Part shown: positions 8,845-16,227 of the stretch, in pieces | Layout: every line of letters starts with the position of its first letter | Numbering within the stretch: the stretch's first letter is position 1 | Virus record (IMG/VR): IMGVR_UViG_3300030329_001268 | Coordinates: 1-55,698 of that record | Direction: 5' to 3' (one strand) | Source of the DNA: a virus | Length of the DNA stretch: 55,698 bases | Notes under the pieces: model-generated | Seen by the model: the letters and a program-made list of their open reading frames with translations, nothing else | Databases searched by the model: none | What the model was told of the DNA's origin: nothing | Made by a program: the position numbers and the translations under genes

Positions 8845-10828
8845 TTTGCATTCCTATAATTTGTGCCATCATAGCCGCTTCCTCAGGATCATTAAGTATC
8901 TCATCAGGATCAAGATCCAAACTATAGGCAAGTTCACTAATTAATTTAGACATCTTAACAAACGGAGCAACAGCAGGATTTTGTACAGTTTGTAAGAACA
9001 TAGTCAATCTTTGACTTCTTACTTCCTTCTGCATTAGGCTGTTAGTTCCCATTGCATTGATTTCTAAATCTCCCTCGATTCCTAACTTGCCTTCCATAAA
9101 TTGCATATTCCATTGGAAAAATGCTTCCCCTAAAGGCTTTAATAAGAAATCATCTAAATTCTTTACGACAGTTTTAATGTTTAAACTTGCAGCTCCTAAT
9201 AACATTGACATGCCTGAAGCAGTTCTTGTCATGCTTTGAACACCTGTTTGTCCATGTGAATATGATGGTATTCCTGTTTGTTCGTCTGCAAGTTGTCTAA
9301 ACCTATCAAACATCATCATGTTTTCAGGTGCAGTATTAGGAAATTTTAAACCATGTACTGCTTGTCCGGGCATTCCTGCTTGTCTGCGAAATATCTTTCC
9401 GGGATATATTTCCATTGATTGTCCGCCTACAAGTGCTGATTCATCTACATCAAATACTAAAGATCCTGCAAGTGCTAGGTTATCTATAGCCATTCTTGCA
9501 TGTCCGTTCATAATTTGTTGAGCGTCATCCATATTTTCAGCAACACCAATACCAAAGAAGTTATATGGGTTTCTTTCGTATGGGAATGCATGATATGGAA
9601 TACGATGTGGAGTAAAAGGATTTATTACTGCTCTTAAAAGTTTACCATTACATACCCAAGCATTTACTTGAACTTCATCTAAAGAATCTATATCTTCAGG
9701 AACATCAACTCCAACTTCTCTGAGGTATTCTGCATCCATAATACCCCAATATTCTAAAACTTCATATTTATCTGCATTACTATCTGAATCATCTACATCG
9801 TCTTTTAATTGAGTATCATAATGTTCTTCTACATAATTTGCGCCCATCATTAAACATTCACGTATTGCATCCTTATCAAAGTAAGGCATTTTGCGCAAAG
9901 CACGTAATTGGCTTTTGTTTAATTTGTGCCTATGGAATACATACTCACACTCATCCATATTAGTTGCTGCAGGATCAGGAAAGAAATCCCAAACACTTAC
10001 AAATTCTATTCTAGGTACTCTTACATCAACAGGAGCATATGTTCTTTCTCCATCTTCTCCTTCATCCCAACGACTTAAAGTTTTGTTAAAATTAAAAGGA
10101 CCTTTAACAATTCCTGTTCCTAAGAGTGCTGATTCAAGAAGTGCGTTTCTTATTTCAGATGAACCACTAGACTCTTCTATTTGATCATGGATTAATTTTT
10201 CCATTCTTCTTGCAGCTTTTTGTGCAGGTTTAACTTCAGGTATTTCAGGAATAGGTGAAGGACCAGGGGCTAACTGATCTTTAACTTCTTCGTCTATAAA
10301 CTTACCTGTTTCAAACGTTGCTCCTGCTCCTAAAACTTTACCATCTCCTTCATACCCTACAGAGAAAGGATCGTCTATTGGATCTTCTTCCATGGGTTCA
10401 GCAGTTGTTTCAATAGAAGGAGTAGGATTATTAGAATCTAAATGTGCAAAATCTAAAGCACCCTCAGGCATTTTAGTTTCTACTACACCTATAGGAAACT
10501 TCCCTGTGCCAAATACAACATCTATTAACTGCCCGAAAGCAGCAAGTACTTTAGTTTTTGTAATCTTTACAAAGACTTTAGACTTTTCAGACTCTCTAAA
10601 TTTTAATTTTTTATCGTATAAACCACGATAATTTCTATAAGATGTCAACCATCTTTGTTCATTTAAAATTCTTGCTTTTTTTGCTTTGTCAAAGCGAGAT
10701 ATAATAGTACCTGATAAATTTAATTTTTGGTTTTCTTCTAGTACTAAGGCTTGACCTTGCTCCCCTTCAATCTCTTCAAAGAAAGGAGCATCTGCATTAA
10801 GTGTATTTAATATATCTTTTTCGGGCAT
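8642..10828 (-). CDS. Portal protein (728 aa)
   Basis: A long portal by podovirus standards, close in size to the P22 portal. Features include an N-terminal region with ISRFDKAKKARILNEQRW. The central region includes MARMAIDNLALAGSLVFDVD and a segment of the kind MTRTASGMSMLLGAASLNIK, typical of portal clip and stem regions. A later helical region, ELAYSLDLDPDEILNDPEEA, is seen in many portal C-termini. The last ~70 residues are Gly/Pro/Thr-rich. It follows the large terminase by 3 bp. It forms the 12-mer DNA channel at the capsid vertex. Confidence 0.85.
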   Translation of the reverse strand: MPEKDILNTLNADAPFFEEIEGEQGQALVLEENQKLNLSGTIISRFDKAKKARILNEQRWLTSYRNYRGLYDKKLKFRESEKSKVFVKITKTKVLAAFGQLIDVVFGTGKFPIGVVETKMPEGALDFAHLDSNNPTPSIETTAEPMEEDPIDDPFSVGYEGDGKVLGAGATFETGKFIDEEVKDQLAPGPSPIPEIPEVKPAQKAARRMEKLIHDQIEESSGSSEIRNALLESALLGTGIVKGPFNFNKTLSRWDEGEDGERTYAPVDVRVPRIEFVSVWDFFPDPAATNMDECEYVFHRHKLNKSQLRALRKMPYFDKDAIRECLMMGANYVEEHYDTQLKDDVDDSDSNADKYEVLEYWGIMDAEYLREVGVDVPEDIDSLDEVQVNAWVCNGKLLRAVINPFTPHRIPYHAFPYERNPYNFFGIGVAENMDDAQQIMNGHARMAIDNLALAGSLVFDVDESALVGGQSMEIYPGKIFRRQAGMPGQAVHGLKFPNTAPENMMMFDRFRQLADEQTGIPSYSHGQTGVQSMTRTASGMSMLLGAASLNIKTVVKNLDDFLLKPLGEAFFQWNMQFMEGKLGIEGDLEINAMGTNSLMQKEVRSQRLTMFLQTVQNPAVAPFVKMSKLISELAYSLDLDPDEILNDPEEAAMMAQIIGMQNAQQETGPEDATIGQQPSPMGGGEGIPSGPQELGTTGTGGGNIGTGNVPLPGEDQFSGNIAPIEGTG

Positions 10829-10831
10829 GTT

Positions 10832-12472
10832 TTAATATCCAAAATCGGGATCGATTGGTTTATAGTTTGAATTTCTTTTTAGTTCTCTTATGCGCTGTAG
10901 AGGATCATTAATACGAGGTCTACTCATAATAAGATAGCGTAATGCATCATACGCATGATCGGATGCATTAGTGTCGACATCTTCAGGATTTGTTTTACTT
11001 AATGGTATACCTTGTAGTTCTCGAATCAAGTTAGGACAAGTGTTAAAAATTTGTAGTTTAGGTCGGCTCCCACTATTCTGAACTCTTAGATATTCGTGTA
11101 CCTGAATTTTGCCTTGTATTCTATTTTTATCGGCTCTTCTGAGTTTATGTCCTAGCTGCTGTAAAGTCTCACCAACAGTAGGACCAGTTGTTCCAGTTCT
11201 AGCCCAAGCTGCTGTATCTAATACACCTTGGACAGAAAAAGGATCTTCTATCTCCATTTCAGTTATTATACGACCTAAATCAAGACCTGTCAAGTTTTTT
11301 CTATAGAGTTCTCTGTAAATTATTAAAGTTCCATCACTTCTATCTACTGCTCCCCACAAACAACAACTCTCTGAAGAGTACCCATAGTCAATCCCTTTTA
11401 CTCGTTCCCAAACTATAGGAAGAGTAAAAGGTTCTATAACATGTATGCTAGGATCAAACTCAACAAAAGCAGCACCTTCTGCTACATCCCAATTACCTTC
11501 TAACAATTGTTTTCTTTGAATTGGAGGCAAGGCATTAAGCATTTCTTCATACCTGCCATCTTTTGCTAAGTAAGGATTATCGTCTAATTTAGCAGGAATA
11601 AATTTTCTTGTTAAGCCATCTTTTCCTTTAAAAGATTTATTATGTTCTGATGGTTCGATGTATCTTTTCTTTACCCAATGCGCACCCACACCTCCTGGGT
11701 TTGCTGTGCATCTAAGATAAGTTTCTATTTCAGGATCAGTCGTTCTAAGTCTTGAAGCAAGATAATTCCAACCAAACTCAGTAGGTAAATGTGTTATCTC
11801 ATCAAATCCAATCCAACTATATGCTTGTCCTTGGTATCTGTATACGTCTGCATCTCTTTCCAAGAAACCAAATTCTATTTTTGCTCCGCTTGGAAAGTTC
11901 CAAAGTTTTTCTACTTCACGAAACTTACAGCCAGGGAAAGCCAAAGGATATAACTCACGAGACTTATCAATTAGTTCTCTAAGTTCAGGCATAGATCTAC
12001 GAAGTATCAATGCTCTGTGTGCTTTTTTGTGAGCGTATCTTAGTGGATCAACTAACATCGCATAAGACTTGCCCCCTCCTGCTGCGCCTCCATAAAGAAC
12101 ATCTCTTTCAGGAGCAGCAAGAAAATCAGTTTGAGGACCTTCGTTAGCGTGAAAGACTACATTCTCAGTGGGCCTATCTTTTATTTCTTTTTGAACAGAA
12201 GGAGTAAGTTCTTTTATATCTGTATCTAAAACAACTTTATCTGCATTTGCGTTATCTAATTTATTTAAAACTTTCTTTTGTTTTTTTAGTTTTGCTTTAT
12301 GTGCAGATATTTGATTTTTTAATTTGTTTATTTTTTGTTCTTTCTTTTTAACAGATTTCCTAGCACTCATTTTTGCTTTAGTTTTAGAGTGATAGTTATA
12401 AGTACTTTTAGAACCTTTAGGTCTTCCTCGCTTTTTAGGCTTCTTGGTTTCGTCTTTCTTCTCTTGTACCAT
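10832..12472 (-). CDS. terL: Terminase large subunit
   Basis: The DNA-packaging motor ATPase and nuclease. A Lys-rich N-terminal extension (about residues 1-70, with RGRPKGSKSTYNYHSKTK and a coiled coil) precedes the ATPase. Walker A GGAAGGGKS lies near residue 129 and the Walker B-type segment WIGFDEITHL near 224. The RNase H-like nuclease begins at GIDYGYSSES near 363, followed by GVLDTAAW and a late DHAYDALRYLI. The lysine-rich extension is unusual and could bind DNA. The start overlaps the small upstream HTH gene by 38 bp. Confidence 0.93.
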   Translation of the reverse strand: MVQEKKDETKKPKKRGRPKGSKSTYNYHSKTKAKMSARKSVKKKEQKINKLKNQISAHKAKLKKQKKVLNKLDNANADKVVLDTDIKELTPSVQKEIKDRPTENVVFHANEGPQTDFLAAPERDVLYGGAAGGGKSYAMLVDPLRYAHKKAHRALILRRSMPELRELIDKSRELYPLAFPGCKFREVEKLWNFPSGAKIEFGFLERDADVYRYQGQAYSWIGFDEITHLPTEFGWNYLASRLRTTDPEIETYLRCTANPGGVGAHWVKKRYIEPSEHNKSFKGKDGLTRKFIPAKLDDNPYLAKDGRYEEMLNALPPIQRKQLLEGNWDVAEGAAFVEFDPSIHVIEPFTLPIVWERVKGIDYGYSSESCCLWGAVDRSDGTLIIYRELYRKNLTGLDLGRIITEMEIEDPFSVQGVLDTAAWARTGTTGPTVGETLQQLGHKLRRADKNRIQGKIQVHEYLRVQNSGSRPKLQIFNTCPNLIRELQGIPLSKTNPEDVDTNASDHAYDALRYLIMSRPRINDPLQRIRELKRNSNYKPIDPDFGY

Positions 12473-12716
12473 ATTTATTATCTATAATTTTTTTTAACCC
12501 TGCCGGGCTGATTCTTCTTCCTGTATGGTTTTCTAACCAATAACAGCCATCTCTTAGAGATATTTCTTCATTGACTACCATTTCTTCAACTGCTGTTAAT
12601 GCATCTAATTCTTTTTGAACAGGCTGCATATAACGTGAATCATCTTTAGATAACTTATATCCAAAAGGAACTGTAGAACTTGTTCTTCTTTTTAATTGAC
12701 TAAGTAAACTATCCAT
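12435..12716 (-). CDS. Small HTH protein resembling a serine-recombinase 'recombinase' domain
   Basis: A 93-aa protein. From VPFGYKLSKDDSRYMQPVQK through VNEEISLRDGCYWLENHTGR to ISPAGLKKII it follows the layout of the DNA-binding 'recombinase' domain of large serine recombinases: PYGY-type start, helical middle, then a final helix-turn-helix. There is no catalytic resolvase domain. It overlaps the terL start by 38 bp, so it is coupled to packaging genes. It may bind DNA at the packaging site or act as a second small packaging factor. The true small terminase candidate lies at 15041-15469. Confidence 0.5.
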   Translation of the reverse strand: MDSLLSQLKRRTSSTVPFGYKLSKDDSRYMQPVQKELDALTAVEEMVVNEEISLRDGCYWLENHTGRRISPAGLKKIIDNKYGTREERRNQEA

Positions 12717-12964
12717 CAGTGTTTTTTCTTCTTATTAATTTTTTGAACTTTATCGTCTGTAAATTCTACAACTCTATCAGGCTCTCCTTGCAGTTGTTCT
12801 AAATCAACAACCTTTCCTGATGAATCAAACTTGTAAGTCATATAATCACTATGTACTTCACCACGAATCCATAGTACAGGACACACTTTTAACCATTCAT
12901 AAAATATGTCAGGCATTTTATTTTCATCTCTAAACTGTTCTTCAAACGTATCACTTATAGCCAT
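12716..12964 (-). CDS. Hypothetical protein (82 aa)
   Basis: Stop and next start share base 12716, so the two genes are probably coupled. The protein is acidic with a Lys-rich tail (QKINKKKKH) and a central KVCPVLWIRGEVHSDYMTYK stretch of beta character. No family recognised. Position between the glycosyltransferase-like pair and the packaging genes gives no clear hint. Confidence 0.55.
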   Translation of the reverse strand: MAISDTFEEQFRDENKMPDIFYEWLKVCPVLWIRGEVHSDYMTYKFDSSGKVVDLEQLQGEPDRVVEFTDDKVQKINKKKKH

Positions 12965-12973
12965 TGGCTTCTC

Positions 12974-13702
12974 CTAAGATATATATTTAACATTATGCAG
13001 TCTGCGCCTCATTCTCGAAATTCTTTTCTTTGTCAAGTTTCCTAAGTGTTCTACTATTTCTTTTTCTTTTTTAGGTAGTCCTTCCGTATAAGGAAGAAGT
13101 TTGTCAAAACAATATGCATACGTTTCAACTACACTTGCTTTTTTATTATTTAATATGTCTATGTAATTATGTATAGAAGACTGTTCTCCTAGTACTCCAT
13201 ATGTCAAAGCGTCTGAAGCATTTATTGCGTCTTCTTTAAATATAGGATCATCTCTATGATTCATATATCTAGGCATAAAAAGTTTTTTAATATTTGGTAA
13301 TATGCCTTGGTCTTTAGCAGGAATCCGATGCCATTGTAAAGGGTTCATTATAAATAGTGAAAGATCAATCATTCCTTTATGCATATCTTTATCAATAAGT
13401 TTATAGTGTCTTGCTATTGTCGGATGGTCTGCATACACTGCTTGTCTGCTTAGACACATATCATAATTTTTTAATTTTTCTTTTTTAGGAAGATCTCTAT
13501 CTTTTATATTTAATATTAAACCGCTTTTAACAACTAAAGTAATATCGTCTACATTATGCAAAGCAGATGCAATTTTACTTTTTCCACATGGAACAATCTT
13601 GTATTGAAACTCAGGCATATTCATTTCAATAGAGTTAACTGTTAAGGCTGTTAAGTTATTAACCTCTAGGATTAAGATCTTTTGGATTTTTTGGTTTGAC
13701 AT
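12974..13702 (-). CDS. Hypothetical protein, possibly GT-A glycosyltransferase-like
   Basis: A 242-aa protein. The N-terminal strand-loop pattern QKILILEVNNLTALTVNSIE, followed by DITLVVKSGLILNIKDRDLP, resembles the nucleotide-binding half of GT-A enzymes. A later LSLFIMNPLQWHRIP motif looks like an acceptor-side loop. No clear DxD is visible, so activity is uncertain. It overlaps the next upstream gene (13659-14558) by 44 bp, and the two probably work together. This pair sits oddly between the terminase subunits. Confidence 0.4.
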   Translation of the reverse strand: MSNQKIQKILILEVNNLTALTVNSIEMNMPEFQYKIVPCGKSKIASALHNVDDITLVVKSGLILNIKDRDLPKKEKLKNYDMCLSRQAVYADHPTIARHYKLIDKDMHKGMIDLSLFIMNPLQWHRIPAKDQGILPNIKKLFMPRYMNHRDDPIFKEDAINASDALTYGVLGEQSSIHNYIDILNNKKASVVETYAYCFDKLLPYTEGLPKKEKEIVEHLGNLTKKRISRMRRRLHNVKYIS

Positions 13703-14558
13703 GCTTTATGTCTTTAAAGTAATTAAAAAAGTTATCTATTCGTTCTTGTGGATTATGTACTAAATAAGAAACAAGACCTGAGTATTCTGAAGATAAAAGA
13801 CGTTTTAAATCTAAAGGGTTGGGTTTATTATTAATATCTCCTCTCCACAATGCAGTATATATAGGGGTATATGTTCTAGGACTGCAACCTCTTTTATCAA
13901 ACAATCTTACTTCACTTCCTTGTGATAAACCTATTAATCCCATTTCAGAATTAGTACAACATCCTACGATCTCTGCTTGTTTTAATATTGAGTGGCCCGA
14001 TAGTTTTTTATTTATTATTCTATCTTTAAACTTTTTCTTTAAGTCGGCAAATACATAGGCAGAAGTAAGAGGATGACATTTAAGGTATGCGCCTTTTTCT
14101 ACTTCTTCTTGTACTTTCTTTGTATCTACTATATCATATAATATATTTGTACCAGGAAGAAAGATTACATATTTAGGTTTAAATTTTGTTCTTCGTAGTT
14201 TATATTTGTCTAGGCTTTTAATTGCTAGTTCTTTAAAAAGCATGTCTCCTTCTTCTGTCACTACTTCTTTTGCTGACTTTATCATTACTTCACAAGCATA
14301 ATGAAACGAAGCAGGTTTCATATAAATAAACTTAGACATAGCATCTGTATAAACATAGCCATGTATTCTAGGATCATCGGGAAAATCGTACCAAATATCG
14401 TACTCAAGGTTAGTATTGTAGTTTCCTTTTTTAGGAAGAAGTTTGTGTACTTTGTTTAATTTTTCATTTTCATCGTTTCTAAGAACGCTACCCGATTTAA
14501 AGAAATGAGCAGTCTTATTATTTAAAACATCATTGTAGGCTAAAGTTTCAATCGCCAT
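13659..14558 (-). CDS. GT-B-like protein related to capsule polysaccharide synthases
   Basis: A 299-aa protein. The second half contains KYVIFLPGTNILYDIV, AYLKCHPLTSAYVFADLKKK, KQAEIVGCCTNSEMGLIGLS and QGSEVRLFDKRG. This is the order seen in KpsC/KpsS and CDP-glycerophosphotransferase-like GT-B enzymes: an HP-type turn, then a Ser/Gly loop that binds the nucleotide, then a 'gk.v' strand. The substrate cannot be told. It overlaps the 51-aa gene upstream by 11 bp and the next gene by 44 bp. Possible roles are glycosylation of virion or host surface; both are inference. Confidence 0.5.
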   Translation of the reverse strand: MAIETLAYNDVLNNKTAHFFKSGSVLRNDENEKLNKVHKLLPKKGNYNTNLEYDIWYDFPDDPRIHGYVYTDAMSKFIYMKPASFHYACEVMIKSAKEVVTEEGDMLFKELAIKSLDKYKLRRTKFKPKYVIFLPGTNILYDIVDTKKVQEEVEKGAYLKCHPLTSAYVFADLKKKFKDRIINKKLSGHSILKQAEIVGCCTNSEMGLIGLSQGSEVRLFDKRGCSPRTYTPIYTALWRGDINNKPNPLDLKRLLSSEYSGLVSYLVHNPQERIDNFFNYFKDIKHVKPKNPKDLNPRG

Positions 14559-14703
14559 CTTCTAATTTCTCAAGTCTATCTTCAAATTCTTCTAAGCGCT
14601 CATCTACGTCTTTAAAATGATCTACAATAATATTTAAAGTTTCTTCTGTTCGCCTTCCTATAAGATTTATTTCTTTTTCAATTTGTTCTAACTTTGTAGC
14701 CAT
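14548..14703 (-). CDS. Small coiled-coil protein (51 aa)
   Basis: Begins MATKLEQIEKEINLIGRRTE and continues with DERLEEFEDRLEKLEDGD, an almost continuous amphipathic helix with heptad spacing. It overlaps its neighbours by 16 bp (upstream) and 11 bp (downstream), typical of tightly packed phage genes. No homologous family recognised. Role unknown; it could multimerise or be an adaptor. Confidence 0.6.
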   Translation of the reverse strand: MATKLEQIEKEINLIGRRTEETLNIIVDHFKDVDERLEEFEDRLEKLEDGD

Positions 14704-14891
14704 GTTATCTTTATGCCTCTTCGTTCAAGTTCTTTTATTACTTTGTGTTTCTTTTTAGGTTTAGCATTACTTGAATTTAAATAATCAAACAATTCTTTTT
14801 TAGGTGTGGCTTTTATGTAATGACGAATAACTTTAGTTACTCCTGTTCTTCTATCATAACTTTTTTCATTTGGTTTAAACTTTGTTGGCAT
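14688..14891 (-). CDS. Hypothetical basic protein (67 aa)
   Basis: Starts MPTKFKPNEKSYDRRTGVTK and contains HYIKATPKKELFDYLNSSNA and KPKKKHKVIKELERRGIKI. This layout of basic N-terminus, short helix, then 'KKKxKVxxELxRRGI' is common among small proteins of marine phages, including cyanophages. It may bind nucleic acid, but no function is known. It overlaps the upstream gene by 17 bp and the 51-aa gene by 16 bp. Confidence 0.65.
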   Translation of the reverse strand: MPTKFKPNEKSYDRRTGVTKVIRHYIKATPKKELFDYLNSSNAKPKKKHKVIKELERRGIKITWLQS

Positions 14892-15051
14892 TTTTATACT
14901 GCTTTTTTAACCATTCTTTATTTTTTTCTACATACTCTTCTTGATTATTATATGGCTTTTGCCCATGATGCCAACGTTCATAACAGTTTTCATCATACAT
15001 ATATCTACAATAACTTTCAAAAGAACTATGCCAATACCCATCAACCTTCAT
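14875..15051 (-). CDS. Small aromatic-rich protein (58 aa)
   Basis: Starts at 15051 inside the small terminase end (11-bp overlap). The product MKVDGYWHSSFESYCRYMYD ... NCYERWHHGQKPYNNQEEYV is rich in Tyr, Trp and His, with a C-terminal Lys-rich helix. It has the look of a compact conserved protein, but I do not recognise a family. Function unknown. Confidence 0.6.
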   Translation of the reverse strand: MKVDGYWHSSFESYCRYMYDENCYERWHHGQKPYNNQEEYVEKNKEWLKKQYKNANKV

Positions 15052-15469
15052 CTATTTCGACCTCTATAACATTAACTGGTTTTTCTACTTTAGCAGGAAG
15101 TATAAATACTCCGCCACCTACATTATGATTAACGTCAATACGCTCTTTTTTGGTGACACCTACACGATCTAATATTGTTTGCGCTGCTTGTAGTTTATTT
15201 GCTATTTGAGGAATAGGAGCATCAGTATTCATAATCTCTACTAACTTAAATGCGGCTTCAGGAGCGCTGTGAGCAAGAACATCCGTTGCGAGATCTACGA
15301 TCTCATTCTTCAAAGACTTAACAACTTGGTAATGATTCCCACTATAACCTGCTAGTTCTGCAGCTCTTTTAGGATTACCGCCTGTTTCAACTAAACAATC
15401 CAAGAACTTCTGTTGCTTTTCAGTTAGTTGTCTATCTTTGTTTGTTTGTGGTAAGTATGTATTTCCCAT
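15041..15469 (-). CDS. terS: Terminase small subunit
   Basis: A 142-aa protein. The N-terminus LTEKQQKFLDCLVETGGNPK followed by RAAELAGYSG is the classic HTH of phage small terminases. Then comes a helical oligomerisation region (DLATDVLAHSAPEAAFKLVE, QAAQTILDRVGVTKKERID) and an acidic tail. It is the first gene of the leftward late operon. A consensus sigma70 promoter ends only 10 bp before the ATG, so the transcript would be nearly leaderless. No convincing ribosome site is seen upstream. Confidence 0.85.
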   Translation of the reverse strand: MGNTYLPQTNKDRQLTEKQQKFLDCLVETGGNPKRAAELAGYSGNHYQVVKSLKNEIVDLATDVLAHSAPEAAFKLVEIMNTDAPIPQIANKLQAAQTILDRVGVTKKERIDVNHNVGGGVFILPAKVEKPVNVIEVEIDEG

Positions 15470-15478
15470 GATGACTCT

Positions 15479-15507
15479 ATTATAGGACTGGTTTACAAAG
15501 TTGTCAA
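15479..15507 (-). promoter_or_regulatory. Consensus sigma70 promoter for the late operon
   Basis: On the minus strand, TTGACA (15507-15502) is separated by 17 nt from TATAAT (15484-15479). Both boxes are perfect. The expected start of transcription is near 15472, two to four bases before the terS ATG at 15469. Confidence 0.8.
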
Positions 15508-15530
15508 GTAGTTTTATAAATAAATATTCC

Positions 15531-15559
15531 TTGACAAAAGTAAATCTGAAGTGTATAAT
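15531..15559 (+). promoter_or_regulatory. Consensus sigma70 promoter facing the early genes
   Basis: TTGACA at 15531 and TATAAT at 15554 with a 17-nt spacer. It points right, away from terS, with the two -35 boxes 23 bp apart. The first gene in that direction begins at 16228, so a transcript would have about 660 nt of untranslated sequence, or would be a separate non-coding RNA. Confidence 0.75.
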
Positions 15560-15741
15560 AAAGTAACACTGCCCAGGGTTACATACCTATCCCCACCTAC
15601 TTTATAACTTTAAAGTTAATCCCGCCAATACTGGTAAACATGTCAAACCTTTTCAAAATGTTCAATCACTTACTATATATAGGGGTAGTAGGGGTGGTCA
15701 CCTGCATCCCCCCTCATCAGTTTACATTATTTTACAACTTT

Positions 15742-15934
15742 TGTCAACATTTATTTTTGACCTGGCCCTAGCAAATTTTTAAACCTTTGTCAAGTATTAT
15801 TTTTTCCAGGCCCCTACCAAAATTTTAAAACTTTGTCAAGTCTTTTTAAAATTTTTTTTTCAACTACACTATTTTTTACAATTTGTCAAGTTTTAAAATT
15901 TTCCGGGACTAGCATAAATCTAGTAAACTGTCAA
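15742..15934 (-). repeat. Phased array of TTGACA repeats
   Basis: On the minus strand, TTGACA boxes begin at 15934, 15889, 15839, 15793 and 15747, with spacing of 45, 50, 46 and 46 bp. Single boxes further left are at 15646 and 15507. The flanks are also alike: usually ACTTGACAAA, an A/T tract, then TAG or TA exactly 17 nt downstream of the box. The last unit reads TTGACA-N17-TAAACT, a plausible promoter. The array may be a cluster of weak late promoters, an iteron-type origin, or a packaging site. Confidence 0.65.
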
Positions 15935-16017
15935 GATGTAAAATATTTTTCATATGTAAAGTAACTTTAAAACTTTGCAAACTTCACAAACTTCAAACAC
16001 TTAACTATTATTTTATT

Positions 16018-16040
16018 TTACTTTTAAGAGTAAGATAATT
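16018..16040. repeat. Palindromic element, copy 1
   Basis: TTACTTTTAAGAGTAA followed by GATAATT. The palindrome has one changed base compared with the other two copies (16992 and 21815). It lies 36 bp upstream of the -35 box of the early promoter at 16069. Confidence 0.6.
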
Positions 16041-16049
16041 GTCATATAT

Positions 16050-16066
16050 GATTCCATCCCGGAATC
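16050..16066. promoter_or_regulatory. Operator-like dyad at the early promoter
   Basis: GATTCC and GGAATC form perfect inverted arms around a 5-nt centre. The dyad ends three bases before the -35 box at 16069, so a bound protein could block or help polymerase. The binder is unknown. Confidence 0.45.
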
Positions 16067-16068
16067 GC

Positions 16069-16097
16069 TTGACAATGCTCTTAGAATGCCTTAGAAT
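16069..16097 (+). promoter_or_regulatory. Sigma70 promoter of the first early gene
   Basis: TTGACA (16069) and TAGAAT (16092) with a 17-nt spacer. The expected start near 16104 gives a leader of about 124 nt before the gene at 16228. The leader contains a boxA-like stretch and the 5' arm of the long inverted repeat. Confidence 0.75.
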
Positions 16098-16164
16098 CCC
16101 TTTAATGCTTACAATTGCAGGATAGACAAGCAGAGCGTTCTTTAAAAATTAGTAAATGATTCAC

Positions 16165-16206
16165 ACATCAGTTATAAGATGTTGTATTTTCCTCTATTTC
16201 ATAACC
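16165..16206 (+). repeat. Long inverted repeat, 5' arm
   Basis: A 42-nt arm starting ACATCAGTTATAAGATG. It is complementary to 16941-16983, on the far side of the gene 16228-16938. About 37 of 43 aligned positions match. The three transition differences all leave G-U pairs in the sense RNA. The arm contains CCTCTA, which can also pair locally with TAGAGG at 16215-16220, the ribosome site of the gene. Confidence 0.8.
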
Positions 16207-16227
16207 CTCAATTTAGAGGTGTAAATT

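Larger units (their letters stand above)
15470..16227. other. Divergent control region, 758 bp without genes
   Basis: Extremely AT-rich DNA between the leftward late operon and the rightward early operon. It holds opposed consensus promoters near 15479-15559, a dyad TAACTTTAAAGTTA at 15605-15618, and a G/C-rich patch near 15671-15715. A phased array of TTGACA repeats follows at 15742-15934. Then come one copy of a 16-bp palindromic element, an operator-like dyad, the early promoter, and the 5' arm of a long inverted repeat. The leader near 16136 carries a boxA-like GTTCTTTAAAAATT. It is the best candidate in the window for a replication origin or packaging site, although neither is proven. 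Confidence 0.7.

Noticed and set aside
15470-16227. CRISPR-like array
   Set aside because: The TTGACA repeats are short and degenerate, with A/T-rich gaps, and no cas gene is present.
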